Assembly: GCF_002909235.1 (NCBI RefSeq)
Contig: NZ_PHQQ01000018.1
Coordinates: forward strand, 56,088 to 120,087
DNA: 64,000 nucleotides
Direction of reading: 5' to 3'
From: Arenibacter catalasegens
GTDB taxonomy: Bacteria; Bacteroidota; Bacteroidia; Flavobacteriales; Flavobacteriaceae
Positions 43,106-52,004 of the stretch are shown here, piece by piece. The notes beneath the pieces were generated by a model. The model worked only from the letters and a program-made list of their open reading frames with translations, did no database searches and was not told the DNA's origin. Every line of letters starts with the position of its first letter. Within the stretch, counting starts at the first letter, position 1. Position numbers and translations under genes: made by a program.

Positions 43106-44821
43106 ATGAAAACAATCAATCTTGTACTGAAACTCCCTTTTTTTTCTGCTATTGAGGGCACTTTACATAGCATTAGCCTCAAAATTGTATTATTAAAAAC
43201 TGCTGTAATGTTCGCGGTATTGTGTTCATTATGGTCCTGCGCCACAACTGAAACGGAACATTCACCCTTGGTAAAACATGTGGTGGTTATTGGTTTTGAT
43301 GGATTGAGTCCTAATGGATTGGAAAATGCCACTACCCCAACCTTTGATAAGGTAATAAGTGAAGGGGCCTCAACAATGCATGCAAGGGCTGTTTTGCCTA
43401 CAAGTTCCAGTACCAATTGGGCCTCCATGATAATGGGTGCCGGGCCAGAGCAACATGGGATTACATCAAACAGCTGGGAGAAAAATAATTTTGTATTGCC
43501 AGCAGTTACCCAAAGTGAAGATTTCCTTTTCCCAACTATTTTTCAATTGATAGATGACCATGTGGAAAATGCAGAAATTGGGGCCATTTATCATTGGACC
43601 GGATTTGGCAGGTTGTTTGAGAAAGGTGCTGTAGATTATGATATAAGCCCTGATTCCGAAGATGAAACTGCAGCTTTGGCCAGTGCCTATATAAAAGATA
43701 AAAAACCAACCTTTACTTTCATCCATTTTGATCATGTGGACCATGGTGGACATGAATATGGTCATGGTAGTCCTGAATATTACAAATCTGTGGAAAAGGC
43801 GGATGAAATGCTGGCAGAGGTGATGGAAGCTATTAAGACCTCCGGAATGGCAGATGAAACATTGGTCATCATTAGCGCGGATCATGGCGGATTGGGCAAA
43901 GGACATGGAGGGGAATCTTTACAGGAAATAGAAATTCCTTTTATTCTTTGGGGAAAATCAGTTAAAAAGAACCATGTGCTTAAATCCCCCATATACCAAT
44001 ACGACAATGCAGCCACGGTTGCATTTGCTCTGGGAATAAAAATACCTATGGCCTGGATTGGCAAACCTGTAAAAAATGCCTTTGAAGGTTTTGATCTTAA
44101 AGATGATTATCCGACTACTGAAAGGGTTAAACAACCGCTTATACTACCTGCGGCCGTACTCAATAAAAAGGCTGGGGGATTATATGACGATTCAGCAAGC
44201 ATTAATATGGATAACCCTAATGAATTGGGGGAGATAAGGTATACCTTGGATGGTTCCATGCCCAGTGCCAATTCTACCTTATATTCGGAAGCAGTCAACA
44301 CTACAGAAAATGTGGTTGTCAAAAGTGCTATATTTAACGATGGGAAAATTGTTAGTACCGTTTCGGAAGCCTATTTTAGAATAAAGGACAAGGCTGTAAA
44401 TCCCCCCATAGGATACGAGGTATTTTATATGGAGAATTTAACAAGTATTCCCAGTTTGGAAAATAAAAAGCCGGATGCTAAGGGAACTTGTTTTGAAATT
44501 ACCTCGGATGAGGTAAAGGAAGAAATTCGAAGCAATACCGTAGTAAGATTTACCACAAAAATTCAAATTGAAAAGGAAGGTACCTATACCTTCTATCTCA
44601 ATTCAGATGATGGAAGTAAATTATGGGTAAATAATGAAGTAGTTGTGGACAATGACGGAGACCATGGCGTGGTAGAAAAGAATGGTTCTATTGCGTTAAG
44701 CCCGAGTACCTATCCCATGCAGGTGGTATGGTTTAATGGAGGAGGAAGTGGTTGGTTGAACGTGGATTATCAAACTAAGACTATCCCTAAACAAGTGCTG
44801 GCAACCTCAATCTTAAAGTAA
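43106..44821 (+). CDS. Alkaline-phosphatase-fold lipoprotein with CHB_HEX_C-like and PA14-like domains
   Basis: 571 residues. A hydrophobic stretch leads to a lipobox 'VLCSLWSC', so the protein is exported; the exact start (43106, or further in) is uncertain. Residues about 53-330 form a nucleotide-pyrophosphatase/phosphodiesterase-type domain: 'VVIGFDGLSPN' for metal binding, nucleophile region 'LPTSSSTNWASMI', 'HFDHVDHGGHEYGH' and 'ISADHGGLGKGHGG'. Residues about 350-430 resemble the chitobiase C-terminal domain ('RYTLDGSMPSANSTLY'). Residues about 440-565 resemble PA14 ('SDDGSKLWVNNEVVVDNDGDHG'). It probably cleaves a phosphodiester or phosphoester on a glycan or lipid. Confidence 0.85.
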   Translation: MKTINLVLKLPFFSAIEGTLHSISLKIVLLKTAVMFAVLCSLWSCATTETEHSPLVKHVVVIGFDGLSPNGLENATTPTFDKVISEGASTMHARAVLPTSSSTNWASMIMGAGPEQHGITSNSWEKNNFVLPAVTQSEDFLFPTIFQLIDDHVENAEIGAIYHWTGFGRLFEKGAVDYDISPDSEDETAALASAYIKDKKPTFTFIHFDHVDHGGHEYGHGSPEYYKSVEKADEMLAEVMEAIKTSGMADETLVIISADHGGLGKGHGGESLQEIEIPFILWGKSVKKNHVLKSPIYQYDNAATVAFALGIKIPMAWIGKPVKNAFEGFDLKDDYPTTERVKQPLILPAAVLNKKAGGLYDDSASINMDNPNELGEIRYTLDGSMPSANSTLYSEAVNTTENVVVKSAIFNDGKIVSTVSEAYFRIKDKAVNPPIGYEVFYMENLTSIPSLENKKPDAKGTCFEITSDEVKEEIRSNTVVRFTTKIQIEKEGTYTFYLNSDDGSKLWVNNEVVVDNDGDHGVVEKNGSIALSPSTYPMQVVWFNGGGSGWLNVDYQTKTIPKQVLATSILK

Positions 44822-44848
44822 TTGGAAATAGCAATAAAAGGATTGTCA

Positions 44849-46105
44849 ATGAAGCTGATATTCTTTCTTTTGTCAATTATGGCGGTAACCGGCCAAGACA
44901 AAGGTGGGCAATTGCCTCCTTGGGAAGAGGGGACGTTGGATATTCACCATATTAATACAGGTCGCGGGGATGCCGCTTTTTTTATTTTTCCGGATGCCAC
45001 CACACTTTTGGTGGATGCAGGCGATATGTCCGAAACCCATCCCAGAACTTTGTCCGCCAGAAATGCGGCACAAAAACCGGACAATTCCAAAACGGCCCCC
45101 CAATGGATTGTAGATTATATACATCAATTTTTTCCAAAAAACCATACGGTGCAGCTGGATTATGGTCTAATTACCCATTTCCATGACGATCATTTTGGGG
45201 AAATGGATGTTAGAAGGAAAAGACATCCAAAAGGGAACTATGCCTTAACGGGAATGATGGAGGTGGGGAGTTTATTACCCATCAAAACTCACTTGGACCG
45301 GGGAAGTAGTTATCCCATAGACCTAAAAAACCCTGAGGTACAAAAGGAGATTAAAGCGAACGACTCTTATAGTATTATAGAAACGCTACAGGAATACTGG
45401 AAGTACATGGATTATCAAGCCAAGCAGGATGGCATGATATACGAAGCCCTAAAACCAGGAGCAATAAATCAAATTAAACTAAAAAAATCAGCGAGTGATT
45501 TTCTTAATTTTTCAGTTCGCAATATTGCCGTAAATGGTGATGTATGGACCGGTGAAAATGAGGATTATTATTCTTTATTTTCCAAAGGGGAGTATCCCGG
45601 CGAAAACCCATTAAGCACATGCCTAAAAATTACCTTTGGTGATTTCGATTATTTTACCGGAGGAGATATTAGCGGTATCGATGCCTTTGGACAAACGGAC
45701 TTAAATTCCTTGGAATCTAATGTAGCACCAGTAATTGGTCCAGTGGATGTTGCCACCTTAAACCATCACGGGAACAGGGATTCCCAGAATGTATTCTTTG
45801 TAAAAACGATTAGACCTAGGGTCTGGATCCAACAAAACTGGTCATCGGACCATCCCGGAGAGGAGGTACTAAGGCGCATCACCTCCAAGGCGTTGTATCC
45901 AGGGGAGCACGATCTGTTTTCTACGGTTTTGTTACAGCCCAATAAGGATGTAATTGGTGATGGGTTAAACCAGTATAAGAGTCAGAACGGACATATTGTA
46001 GTCCGTGTGTATGACCAAGGTAGTAGATATGATATTTACATTCTAAACGATGACTCAAAAGAACGAGAAATAATAGCCAAATATGGACCTTATGAAGCAA
46101 GATGA
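44849..46105 (+). CDS. Exported MBL-fold metallo-hydrolase (ComEC/Rec2-like hydrolase domain)
   Basis: 418 residues from the ATG at 44849, which starts a signal peptide ending 'IMAVTGQ'. A TTG at 44822, right behind the previous stop, is less likely. The metallo-beta-lactamase signature HFHDDH is at H110-H115, and further ligands are likely in 'YFTGGDISGIDAFGQ' and 'ATLNHHGNRD'. The N-terminal 'LDIHHINTGRGDAAFFIFPD' resembles the hydrolase domain found at the end of ComEC. Members of this group cleave phosphodiester bonds. It lies directly downstream of the phosphodiesterase-fold lipoprotein. Confidence 0.85.
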   Translation: MKLIFFLLSIMAVTGQDKGGQLPPWEEGTLDIHHINTGRGDAAFFIFPDATTLLVDAGDMSETHPRTLSARNAAQKPDNSKTAPQWIVDYIHQFFPKNHTVQLDYGLITHFHDDHFGEMDVRRKRHPKGNYALTGMMEVGSLLPIKTHLDRGSSYPIDLKNPEVQKEIKANDSYSIIETLQEYWKYMDYQAKQDGMIYEALKPGAINQIKLKKSASDFLNFSVRNIAVNGDVWTGENEDYYSLFSKGEYPGENPLSTCLKITFGDFDYFTGGDISGIDAFGQTDLNSLESNVAPVIGPVDVATLNHHGNRDSQNVFFVKTIRPRVWIQQNWSSDHPGEEVLRRITSKALYPGEHDLFSTVLLQPNKDVIGDGLNQYKSQNGHIVVRVYDQGSRYDIYILNDDSKEREIIAKYGPYEAR

Positions 46106-47456
46106 TTTAAGCACAAATGCCCAGAATAAAAAGACCGAAGGGGATATTAACTTTACTCCGGCACGTGCTGCTTGGTTAGATTCCGAGATAAGTGAAGAAA
46201 CCAAAAAAATCTTGGATAGGGATGCTCGGTATTTTTTGCATCAATCCATGTCCACACCATGCCTTGATGTTCTACATAGTTGTGAAGGGCCATATATTGA
46301 AAACATATCAGGAAAAAAATACCTAGATTTCCATGGCAATAACGTGCATCAGGTGGGGTATGCCAATCCACAACTTATTGAAAAAATTATTGAACAATTA
46401 AAAGTGTTGCCTTTTTCCCCAAGACGATATACCAATGTCCCCGCCATTGATTTTGCAGAAAAATTGGCGTCACTGGCGCCATCAGATTTAAATAGGGTTC
46501 TCTTAACGCCCAATGGAAGTTCTGCTGTTGGCATTGCCTTAAAATTGGCGAGGGCCGTTACGGGTAGGTTTAAGGTGGTTTCCTTTTGGGATTCATTTCA
46601 CGGAGCCTCTTTGGATGCCATCAGCGTAGGAGGGGAATCGGTGTTCAGAGAGTCTATGGGACCATTAATGCCCGGAGTGGAGCGTATTCCACCACCAATT
46701 ACATATCGTGGAATATTTGAAGACAATGAGGATAAGTGTTTGGAATATTTAGAATATGTGTTTTCCAAAGAGGGTGATATTGGGGCTTTTATTGCTGAAA
46801 CCATTAGAAATACGGATGTTCAATTGCCATCCAAAACATTTTGGAAGAAAGCAAGGGAGCTTTGTACTAAATATGGGGTATTACTTATTTTGGATGAAAT
46901 CCCAATTGCGCTTGGCAGAACAGGAAAGATGTTCGTTTTTGAACATTATGAAATTGAACCGGACATATTGTGCATCGGGAAAGGATTGGGGGGGGGTATT
47001 TTCCCGCAGGCGGCAATAATTACTAGGGATGGATACAACAAGTTTGGGGATATCTCCCTAGGGCATTATACCCATGAGAAAAGTCCGTTGGGTGCAGTGG
47101 CAGCACTTGGCACAATTTCCTTTTTGGAAAATGAAAAAATATTGGATAAGGTCAAGGCAGATGAGAAATACCTAAAAACATCACTCACAGCCTTAAAATT
47201 GAAATACCTCCTAATTGGTGATGTCCGGGGCATGGGATTGTTGTGGGGAGTAGAATTGGTGAAGGACAAAAAAACGAAGGAAAAGGCTATTGAGGAGGCC
47301 GAGGTGGTCATGTACGAATGTTTAAAAAGAGGCCTTAGCTTTAAGGTTTCTGCGGGCAATGTACTGCAATTGTCACCGGCGCTTACCATTAGCCGAAAGG
47401 AACTGGATTCGGCGTTAAATATTCTGGATGAAAGCTTGGCAATGGTGCATTCATAA
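46083..47456 (+). CDS. Class III PLP enzyme, PbfA/phospholyase-like
   Basis: 457 residues, cytoplasmic. It overlaps the MBL gene by 23 bases, or 14 if the second ATG at 46092 is used. The PLP lysine is K300 in 'IGKGLGGGIFP', with the cofactor Asp in 'LILDEIPIALGRTGKMF'. The N-terminal 'RYFLHQSMSTPCLDVL', 'DFHGNNVHQVGYANP' and 'LPFSPRRYTNVPAI' are as I recall them from (R)-1-hydroxy-2-aminoethylphosphonate ammonia-lyase (PbfA), a relative of ethanolamine-phosphate phospholyase, rather than from true transaminases. The neighbouring transporter and phosphoesterases support a phosphorylated amino-alcohol or aminophosphonate substrate. Confidence 0.78.
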   Translation: MDLMKQDDLSTNAQNKKTEGDINFTPARAAWLDSEISEETKKILDRDARYFLHQSMSTPCLDVLHSCEGPYIENISGKKYLDFHGNNVHQVGYANPQLIEKIIEQLKVLPFSPRRYTNVPAIDFAEKLASLAPSDLNRVLLTPNGSSAVGIALKLARAVTGRFKVVSFWDSFHGASLDAISVGGESVFRESMGPLMPGVERIPPPITYRGIFEDNEDKCLEYLEYVFSKEGDIGAFIAETIRNTDVQLPSKTFWKKARELCTKYGVLLILDEIPIALGRTGKMFVFEHYEIEPDILCIGKGLGGGIFPQAAIITRDGYNKFGDISLGHYTHEKSPLGAVAALGTISFLENEKILDKVKADEKYLKTSLTALKLKYLLIGDVRGMGLLWGVELVKDKKTKEKAIEEAEVVMYECLKRGLSFKVSAGNVLQLSPALTISRKELDSALNILDESLAMVHS

Positions 47457-47463
47457 ACAAAAT

Positions 47464-47496
47464 GGCCTCTCGATTGCCCTCGGGAGAGACCTTAAT
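47464..47496. repeat. Short intergenic repeat with 17-base match to 50106-50122
   Basis: TCGGGAGAGACCTTAAT at 47480-47496 recurs exactly at 50106-50122. Here it follows GGCCTCTCG (47464-47472), which can pair weakly with CGGGAGAGACC. It lies in the gap between the class III gene and the metallophosphoesterase gene. Confidence 0.5.
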
Positions 47497-47559
47497 GACG
47501 CCTAATGAATTAAATATTAGCAATTTGATAAAATCGTCTATTAAAATAAAAATAAACAC

Positions 47560-49155
47560 ATGAAAATTAAGAGTTCGGTAGTTTTGTTTTTGGCCTTGGT
47601 CTTTCAATGTATAGGGTTTGCCCAAAATGTACCAGGCGAAATATTGATTCAGCCTTATCTTCAGGATGCAGAGCCTAATTCCATTAAAATTATGTGGGAA
47701 ACATCGGTGGGTGAGGAAAGCATTGTAGAATGGGGATTAACACCTAAACTGGGTAAAAAAAGCAAGGGCATTGCTTATGATATCAATTTTAGTGATTCCC
47801 GTATCCACGAGGTAAAATTAGAAGGATTAAAGCGCTTTACCGAATACTATTACCGTGTGAAAACGGGAAAGATAGTCTCGGACATATTCCAATTTAAAAC
47901 GCCTCCCTTTGCCAGCGATAATGAATCTTTCAAAATTGTTGCTATGAGCGATATGCAAATCGACCATAATAACCCCAATAAGTTTTCTGAGGTGGTCAAT
48001 GATGGCATATTACAATATTTAGAAAAAGAGTTTCAAGGGAATCTCCCCAACAATTTGGCCATGGTGATGATACCTGGCGATCTCGTGGAGAATGGAACAA
48101 AGTATTTCCAATGGAAAGATCATTTTTTTAATCCCGCCGAAAAACTGTTTTCAGAGGTACCAGTGTATCCTGTATTGGGGAACCACGAAAAAAATTCGAT
48201 ATTTTATTTTAAATACTTTAGTCTGCCAGAAAACGGAACACCTGCCTATGCGGAACATTGGTGGTTTAAGGATTATGGCAATACTAGGATTATAGGGCTC
48301 AATTCCAATGACGGATATAACAATAGTAAAGATCAATACGAGTGGTTGCAAAAGTTGTTGGACGAAACGGCCAAGAATGAAGAGGTGGATTTTGTTTTTG
48401 CTCAATTGCACCATCCTCATAAATCGGAACTTTGGATTCCGGGGGAAGAGGATTTTACAGGAAAAGTGGTAGCTCTTTTGGAGGCGTTTACCACCAAGAC
48501 TGGTAAGCCCAGCATTCACTTTTTTGGACATACCCACGGCTATTCAAGAGGACAGTCCAAAGATCATAAACACTTGTGGATCAATGTAGCTTCTGCAGGA
48601 GGAGCCATTGATAATTGGGGCGAATTTGAAGGAAGGGATTATGATGAATTTACGGTAACCCAGGACGAGTACGGTTTTGTTATGGTTGAGGTGGATGGTA
48701 GCCAGGAAGACCCTAAGTTTACCATAAAGAGAATTAGTCAGGGGAACGAAGAATTGGAGCGCAAAAACGAACTCCGGGACAGTATTGTGATTTATAAAAA
48801 GGAGAGAAAGCCCGTGGCCCCAACCGCCATCTCACCCAAGAATGAAACTGTTGATTTTATAGGAACTACCTTAAAAGCTGGGCAGTTCAGCACTACGTTT
48901 AATAATGCATTTCACGCCGCCTCGCAATGGCAGATTGCAGAAAGCAATGACTTTGAAAAACCGATTTTTGATAGCTGGAAACAATATGAAAATTGGTACT
49001 ACAAGGAAAACAGGCAAAAAGATGATGACCTTACCGATGAAAAAACAAATAGATTAAAACCAAGCACCACCTATTTTTGGAGGGTACGCTACCGGGACCA
49101 AAATTTGAATTGGAGCGACTGGTCAACTACCGCTACTTTTGAGACCAATAATTAA
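47560..49155 (+). CDS. Exported metallophosphoesterase, purple-acid-phosphatase-like with FN3 domains
   Basis: 531 residues with a signal peptide ending 'QCIGFAQ'. An N-terminal fibronectin-III-like domain (about 30-115, 'PNSIKIMWETS') precedes a calcineurin-like phosphoesterase domain (about 125-385). The domain has 'AMSDMQIDHNN' (an altered DxH), 'GDLVENG', 'LGNHEKN', 'LHHPHKS' and 'FGHTHGYSRG'. The C-terminal 'TYFWRVRYRDQNLNWSDWS' is a second FN3-like domain. The first metal motif reads DMQ instead of DxH, as in some purple acid phosphatase relatives. A periplasmic phosphoesterase completing the preceding group is likely. Confidence 0.87.
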   Translation: MKIKSSVVLFLALVFQCIGFAQNVPGEILIQPYLQDAEPNSIKIMWETSVGEESIVEWGLTPKLGKKSKGIAYDINFSDSRIHEVKLEGLKRFTEYYYRVKTGKIVSDIFQFKTPPFASDNESFKIVAMSDMQIDHNNPNKFSEVVNDGILQYLEKEFQGNLPNNLAMVMIPGDLVENGTKYFQWKDHFFNPAEKLFSEVPVYPVLGNHEKNSIFYFKYFSLPENGTPAYAEHWWFKDYGNTRIIGLNSNDGYNNSKDQYEWLQKLLDETAKNEEVDFVFAQLHHPHKSELWIPGEEDFTGKVVALLEAFTTKTGKPSIHFFGHTHGYSRGQSKDHKHLWINVASAGGAIDNWGEFEGRDYDEFTVTQDEYGFVMVEVDGSQEDPKFTIKRISQGNEELERKNELRDSIVIYKKERKPVAPTAISPKNETVDFIGTTLKAGQFSTTFNNAFHAASQWQIAESNDFEKPIFDSWKQYENWYYKENRQKDDDLTDEKTNRLKPSTTYFWRVRYRDQNLNWSDWSTTATFETNN

Positions 49156-49325
49156 TGTTTAAATCGGGGATTTTATGCGAGAGTATTATATGGGTATCTT
49201 GTTAGAGTAAATTTGAAAATTAAAGAAAAGGATAAGTTCGGTCACATACGCGGAGAAAAAAATAGTTCGATCTTGAATAAATTCATAATTGTACGGTTTT
49301 TGTAACTTTACTTTAAAATGATTAT

Positions 49326-49568
49326 ATGGGTACAGCAGAATTAAACAATACAAAAAAGGAGCTTGTAGGATGGATTCAATCTTTAACCGATGATTCTATT
49401 TTAAGTCTGCTTAGTTCCGTTAAATTATCTAGTGAGGGCAAATCTGCAGACTGGTGGGAAGAACTTACAGAAAGTGATAGGGATAATATCCTAAGTGGCA
49501 TCAAAGATTATCAGCAAGGTGAGACTATGAAATCAAAGGAGTTCTGGGAAGGTTTGACCAATGGATAA
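49326..49568 (+). CDS. Putative antitoxin of a RelE/ParE-type toxin-antitoxin pair
   Basis: 80 residues, acidic and mainly helical, with a C-terminal 'WWEELTESDRDNILSGIKDYQQGETMKS'-like toxin-binding tail (shown in parts only). Its last eight bases overlap the toxin start, the normal antitoxin-first order. An upstream TAACTTTA at about 49303-49310 is close to a -7 box. Identified mainly by context. Confidence 0.75.
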   Translation: MGTAELNNTKKELVGWIQSLTDDSILSLLSSVKLSSEGKSADWWEELTESDRDNILSGIKDYQQGETMKSKEFWEGLTNG

Positions 49569-49857
49569 ACCTTATAAGGTAGAATGGACAAAAAGGTGTT
49601 TGCTAAACGCCATTTCCATTAAACACTACCTGATTCAAAAGTTCACTATAAATGAGGTCACTAAATTCGAAGGTTTACTTCGGCAATTTGAATTAACGGT
49701 TTCGAATTTCCCTACATTATATCCGGAATCAAAAAGTCAAAAACAATTAAGGAGAGCAGTCATTCATAAAAACACAACTGTGTATTACATTTTCGACAAA
49801 GACAAAGTGACGGTTATAGCTATGAAGGATAATAGGAAAGAAAAAGCCGATAGTTAA
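49561..49857 (+). CDS. RelE/ParE-family toxin
   Basis: 98 residues, basic. 'YKVEWTKRCLLNAISIKHYL' is the first strand and helix of the ParE/RelE fold, 'YPESKSQKQLRRAVIHKNTTVYYIF' the central strands, and 'VTVIAMKDNRKEK' the last strand. The family blocks either gyrase (ParE) or translation (RelE); sequence alone does not decide. It overlaps the antitoxin gene by eight bases. Confidence 0.85.
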   Translation: MDKPYKVEWTKRCLLNAISIKHYLIQKFTINEVTKFEGLLRQFELTVSNFPTLYPESKSQKQLRRAVIHKNTTVYYIFDKDKVTVIAMKDNRKEKADS

Positions 49858-50195
49858 CTCAAGTAAAGGTTAATACACTAGTAACGTGCTGTTTATAGGT
49901 TTAATAATATAGGGGCAGCATTTTTTATAGTGATTGGCGAGCTATCATTCCACTGGTTCAGGTAAGAGATTTTTAAATGTATTGGGACACACTTAAATTA
50001 CGGTTTTACCACAAATTTAAAGTGAACGGTATTGCCCATGGACTCTTGTCTGCGCTCGAGGAGACATAAGTGGACAATGTCTGATCGAACGCATCCCGAT
50101 AACGATCGGGAGAGACCTTAATAATATTCCAGAATTTATAAGATAACTTTCTGGATAAACCTATCAGTTAAATAAGGGCAGGTTCTAAAGTATTA
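49858..50195. other. Intergenic region with a short repeat
   Basis: 338 bases between the toxin gene and the convergent 602-residue gene. It holds the hairpin and 17-base repeat at 50095-50122. I see no gene and no strong terminator. Confidence 0.45.
50095..50122. repeat. Hairpin plus 17-base repeat shared with 47480-47496
   Basis: CCCGAT (50095-50100), loop AACG, ATCGGG (50105-50110), running into the 17 bases TCGGGAGAGACCTTAAT (50106-50122) that also occur near 47480. Probably a remnant of an interspersed element. Confidence 0.5.
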
Positions 50196-52004
50196 TTAAA
50201 CCTCAGATAAAGAAAGTGACTCTATCTCCATTCTAAAACCTTCCAAGGTGTTTAATGCTTGGGTCAATTCCGATAGAACGTTACCTTTTACATTTTCAAA
50301 TTGCCCCTTAAGGTTCCCAAATAATTGTTGATAATAGGCGATGCCATCATTTAAATTTGAGGTAAATGTCAACAGATATTTTTCTTGTTTCCTATTCATA
50401 GAGTCTTTTGAATCCTCAATTTTGTTCTTAAGATAATCAATGTAAATTCCCAATTCCTTAATAAACATATGTGGTCTGTCGGTTCTGGAAATTACATTGC
50501 CACGACCATAGATATGGTCTGTCATTTCCTTTAAAGTCATTATTCTGGAATAGTAGGCCATATTGGGTCCAGGGCAAATAGATACTCCTGGTCCTTCGGT
50601 TTTAGTATCTAAGCCGTAGGCCAAGAGAGCGGATGTTCCAAGCCCAACACAGGCACAGGATTTTTCTACTATTTTATTGAATTTTCCGCTGTATTCCTTT
50701 TCTGATAAACCTTGGCCATCCAGTTCCTTAATTTTTAAATGTTGGTACTGTCGTGAGGCGGTACAGAGACCTTTGTCCGAATAGTCCTTGTTTAAGGCAA
50801 TAAATTTCTTTGGACAGGAGCTTCCGGGTCTATTCTTATCTATATTATTTAATTTTTCCAAATCTTTTGTATTTCCTCGAAGGTTGTTGAAGGGCACTCC
50901 CAAGGGAGAAATATCACTTAAATACAGATCTTCTTCTTTCGCTGCCACCAATTTTTCCAGGGTTGCCTTGTCTACTGTAGTGGCCTCCGGGACTAATAGA
51001 AATGGCGTTCCCCAACCAACAGAGTCTACCTTGAAATGATCCAATAAAAATTGTTGTTCCTCTGCGGTACCAACACCACCTTGGGCGGTTATTTTTAGGG
51101 AAAGATTTTGTTTGGGCATTGTGCGGTTCTTGTTGGCAAGTGCAGGAATTAAAATATCATGGATTTCATCAATAAAAGCTTGTTTTTTGTCCCTAAATTC
51201 GGCCATTATAGGCCCCATTAAATAACCATCGGTGGCAAATGCATGTCCTCCACAATTTAGACCAGATTCTATCCTGTACTCAGATACCCAAATTCCCTTT
51301 TTGGCCAAGAACTTACCTTGGATCAAGGCAGACCTAAAATCACTTACTTTTAAGACTATTTTCTTTTTAATATTTCCATTTTCATCCGGAAAAAAATCTT
51401 CAAAATTTTCTAAGTAACTATAAAGTCGGGGGTTCATTCCGGCAGAAAGAATAACGGAAGAATTTAGATCGCTATTGGCGTATCCCCGCAATGCGGCATG
51501 GGCATCATTAAATTCGGTTGGTAGTTTAACCTTTTTAATAAAATTTTCCTTGTCCACCTTGGTCATAATATTAACATCGATACTACCCATGGACAAATTC
51601 TCTGTCAAGCATTTTTTAATTTCCGAGGCGTTGAAATCATTTGAAATCAGTTTTTCAAATTCCTGTCGTAAATGTGGGGCATCAGGTAAAAGGCTTAAAT
51701 ATTCTTTAATTTCTTTTCCTGTTTCATGAACAGAATTCTTAAGGGCCTCAAATTTTTTGTGTGCTGTATCATTGACCATGTTGAGATAACTGGTGATTCT
51801 TTTTGCTCTAAAATCTTCCAATTTATCTGAAATCTCCTGGTAGGGAAGTTCCAATTTTTCACAATACATTTTCCTTAATTTTTCAATAAGGATGTCATCG
51901 ACCAAAGAAATAACGGAATCGATACCAAGGTGTGAAACTTTTAGCGGAGTATCTATGGTAAACCCAATTCCCATAACCGGTATATGAAAGTTATGTTTTT
52001 TCAT
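50196..52004 (-). CDS. Unclassified 602-residue protein, probable TIM barrel with Cys-rich C-terminal half
   Basis: Cytoplasmic, no signal. The start 'FHIPVMGIGFTIDTPLKVSH' and 'ITAQGGVGTAEEQQFLLDHF' (AQGGVGT at 307-313) resemble FMN-binding TIM-barrel enzymes such as nitronate monooxygenase or glutamate-synthase-like proteins. About 120 residues of helical insert (50-170) separate the N-terminus from the barrel. Cysteines C251, C397, C414, C450, C452 and C477 cluster in the second half, with 'SSCPKKF', 'GLCTAS', 'SCACVG' and 'SICPGP', which would suit an Fe-S or metal site. I cannot name the family. It is a stand-alone gene. Confidence 0.72.
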   Translation of the reverse strand: MKKHNFHIPVMGIGFTIDTPLKVSHLGIDSVISLVDDILIEKLRKMYCEKLELPYQEISDKLEDFRAKRITSYLNMVNDTAHKKFEALKNSVHETGKEIKEYLSLLPDAPHLRQEFEKLISNDFNASEIKKCLTENLSMGSIDVNIMTKVDKENFIKKVKLPTEFNDAHAALRGYANSDLNSSVILSAGMNPRLYSYLENFEDFFPDENGNIKKKIVLKVSDFRSALIQGKFLAKKGIWVSEYRIESGLNCGGHAFATDGYLMGPIMAEFRDKKQAFIDEIHDILIPALANKNRTMPKQNLSLKITAQGGVGTAEEQQFLLDHFKVDSVGWGTPFLLVPEATTVDKATLEKLVAAKEEDLYLSDISPLGVPFNNLRGNTKDLEKLNNIDKNRPGSSCPKKFIALNKDYSDKGLCTASRQYQHLKIKELDGQGLSEKEYSGKFNKIVEKSCACVGLGTSALLAYGLDTKTEGPGVSICPGPNMAYYSRIMTLKEMTDHIYGRGNVISRTDRPHMFIKELGIYIDYLKNKIEDSKDSMNRKQEKYLLTFTSNLNDGIAYYQQLFGNLKGQFENVKGNVLSELTQALNTLEGFRMEIESLSLSEV

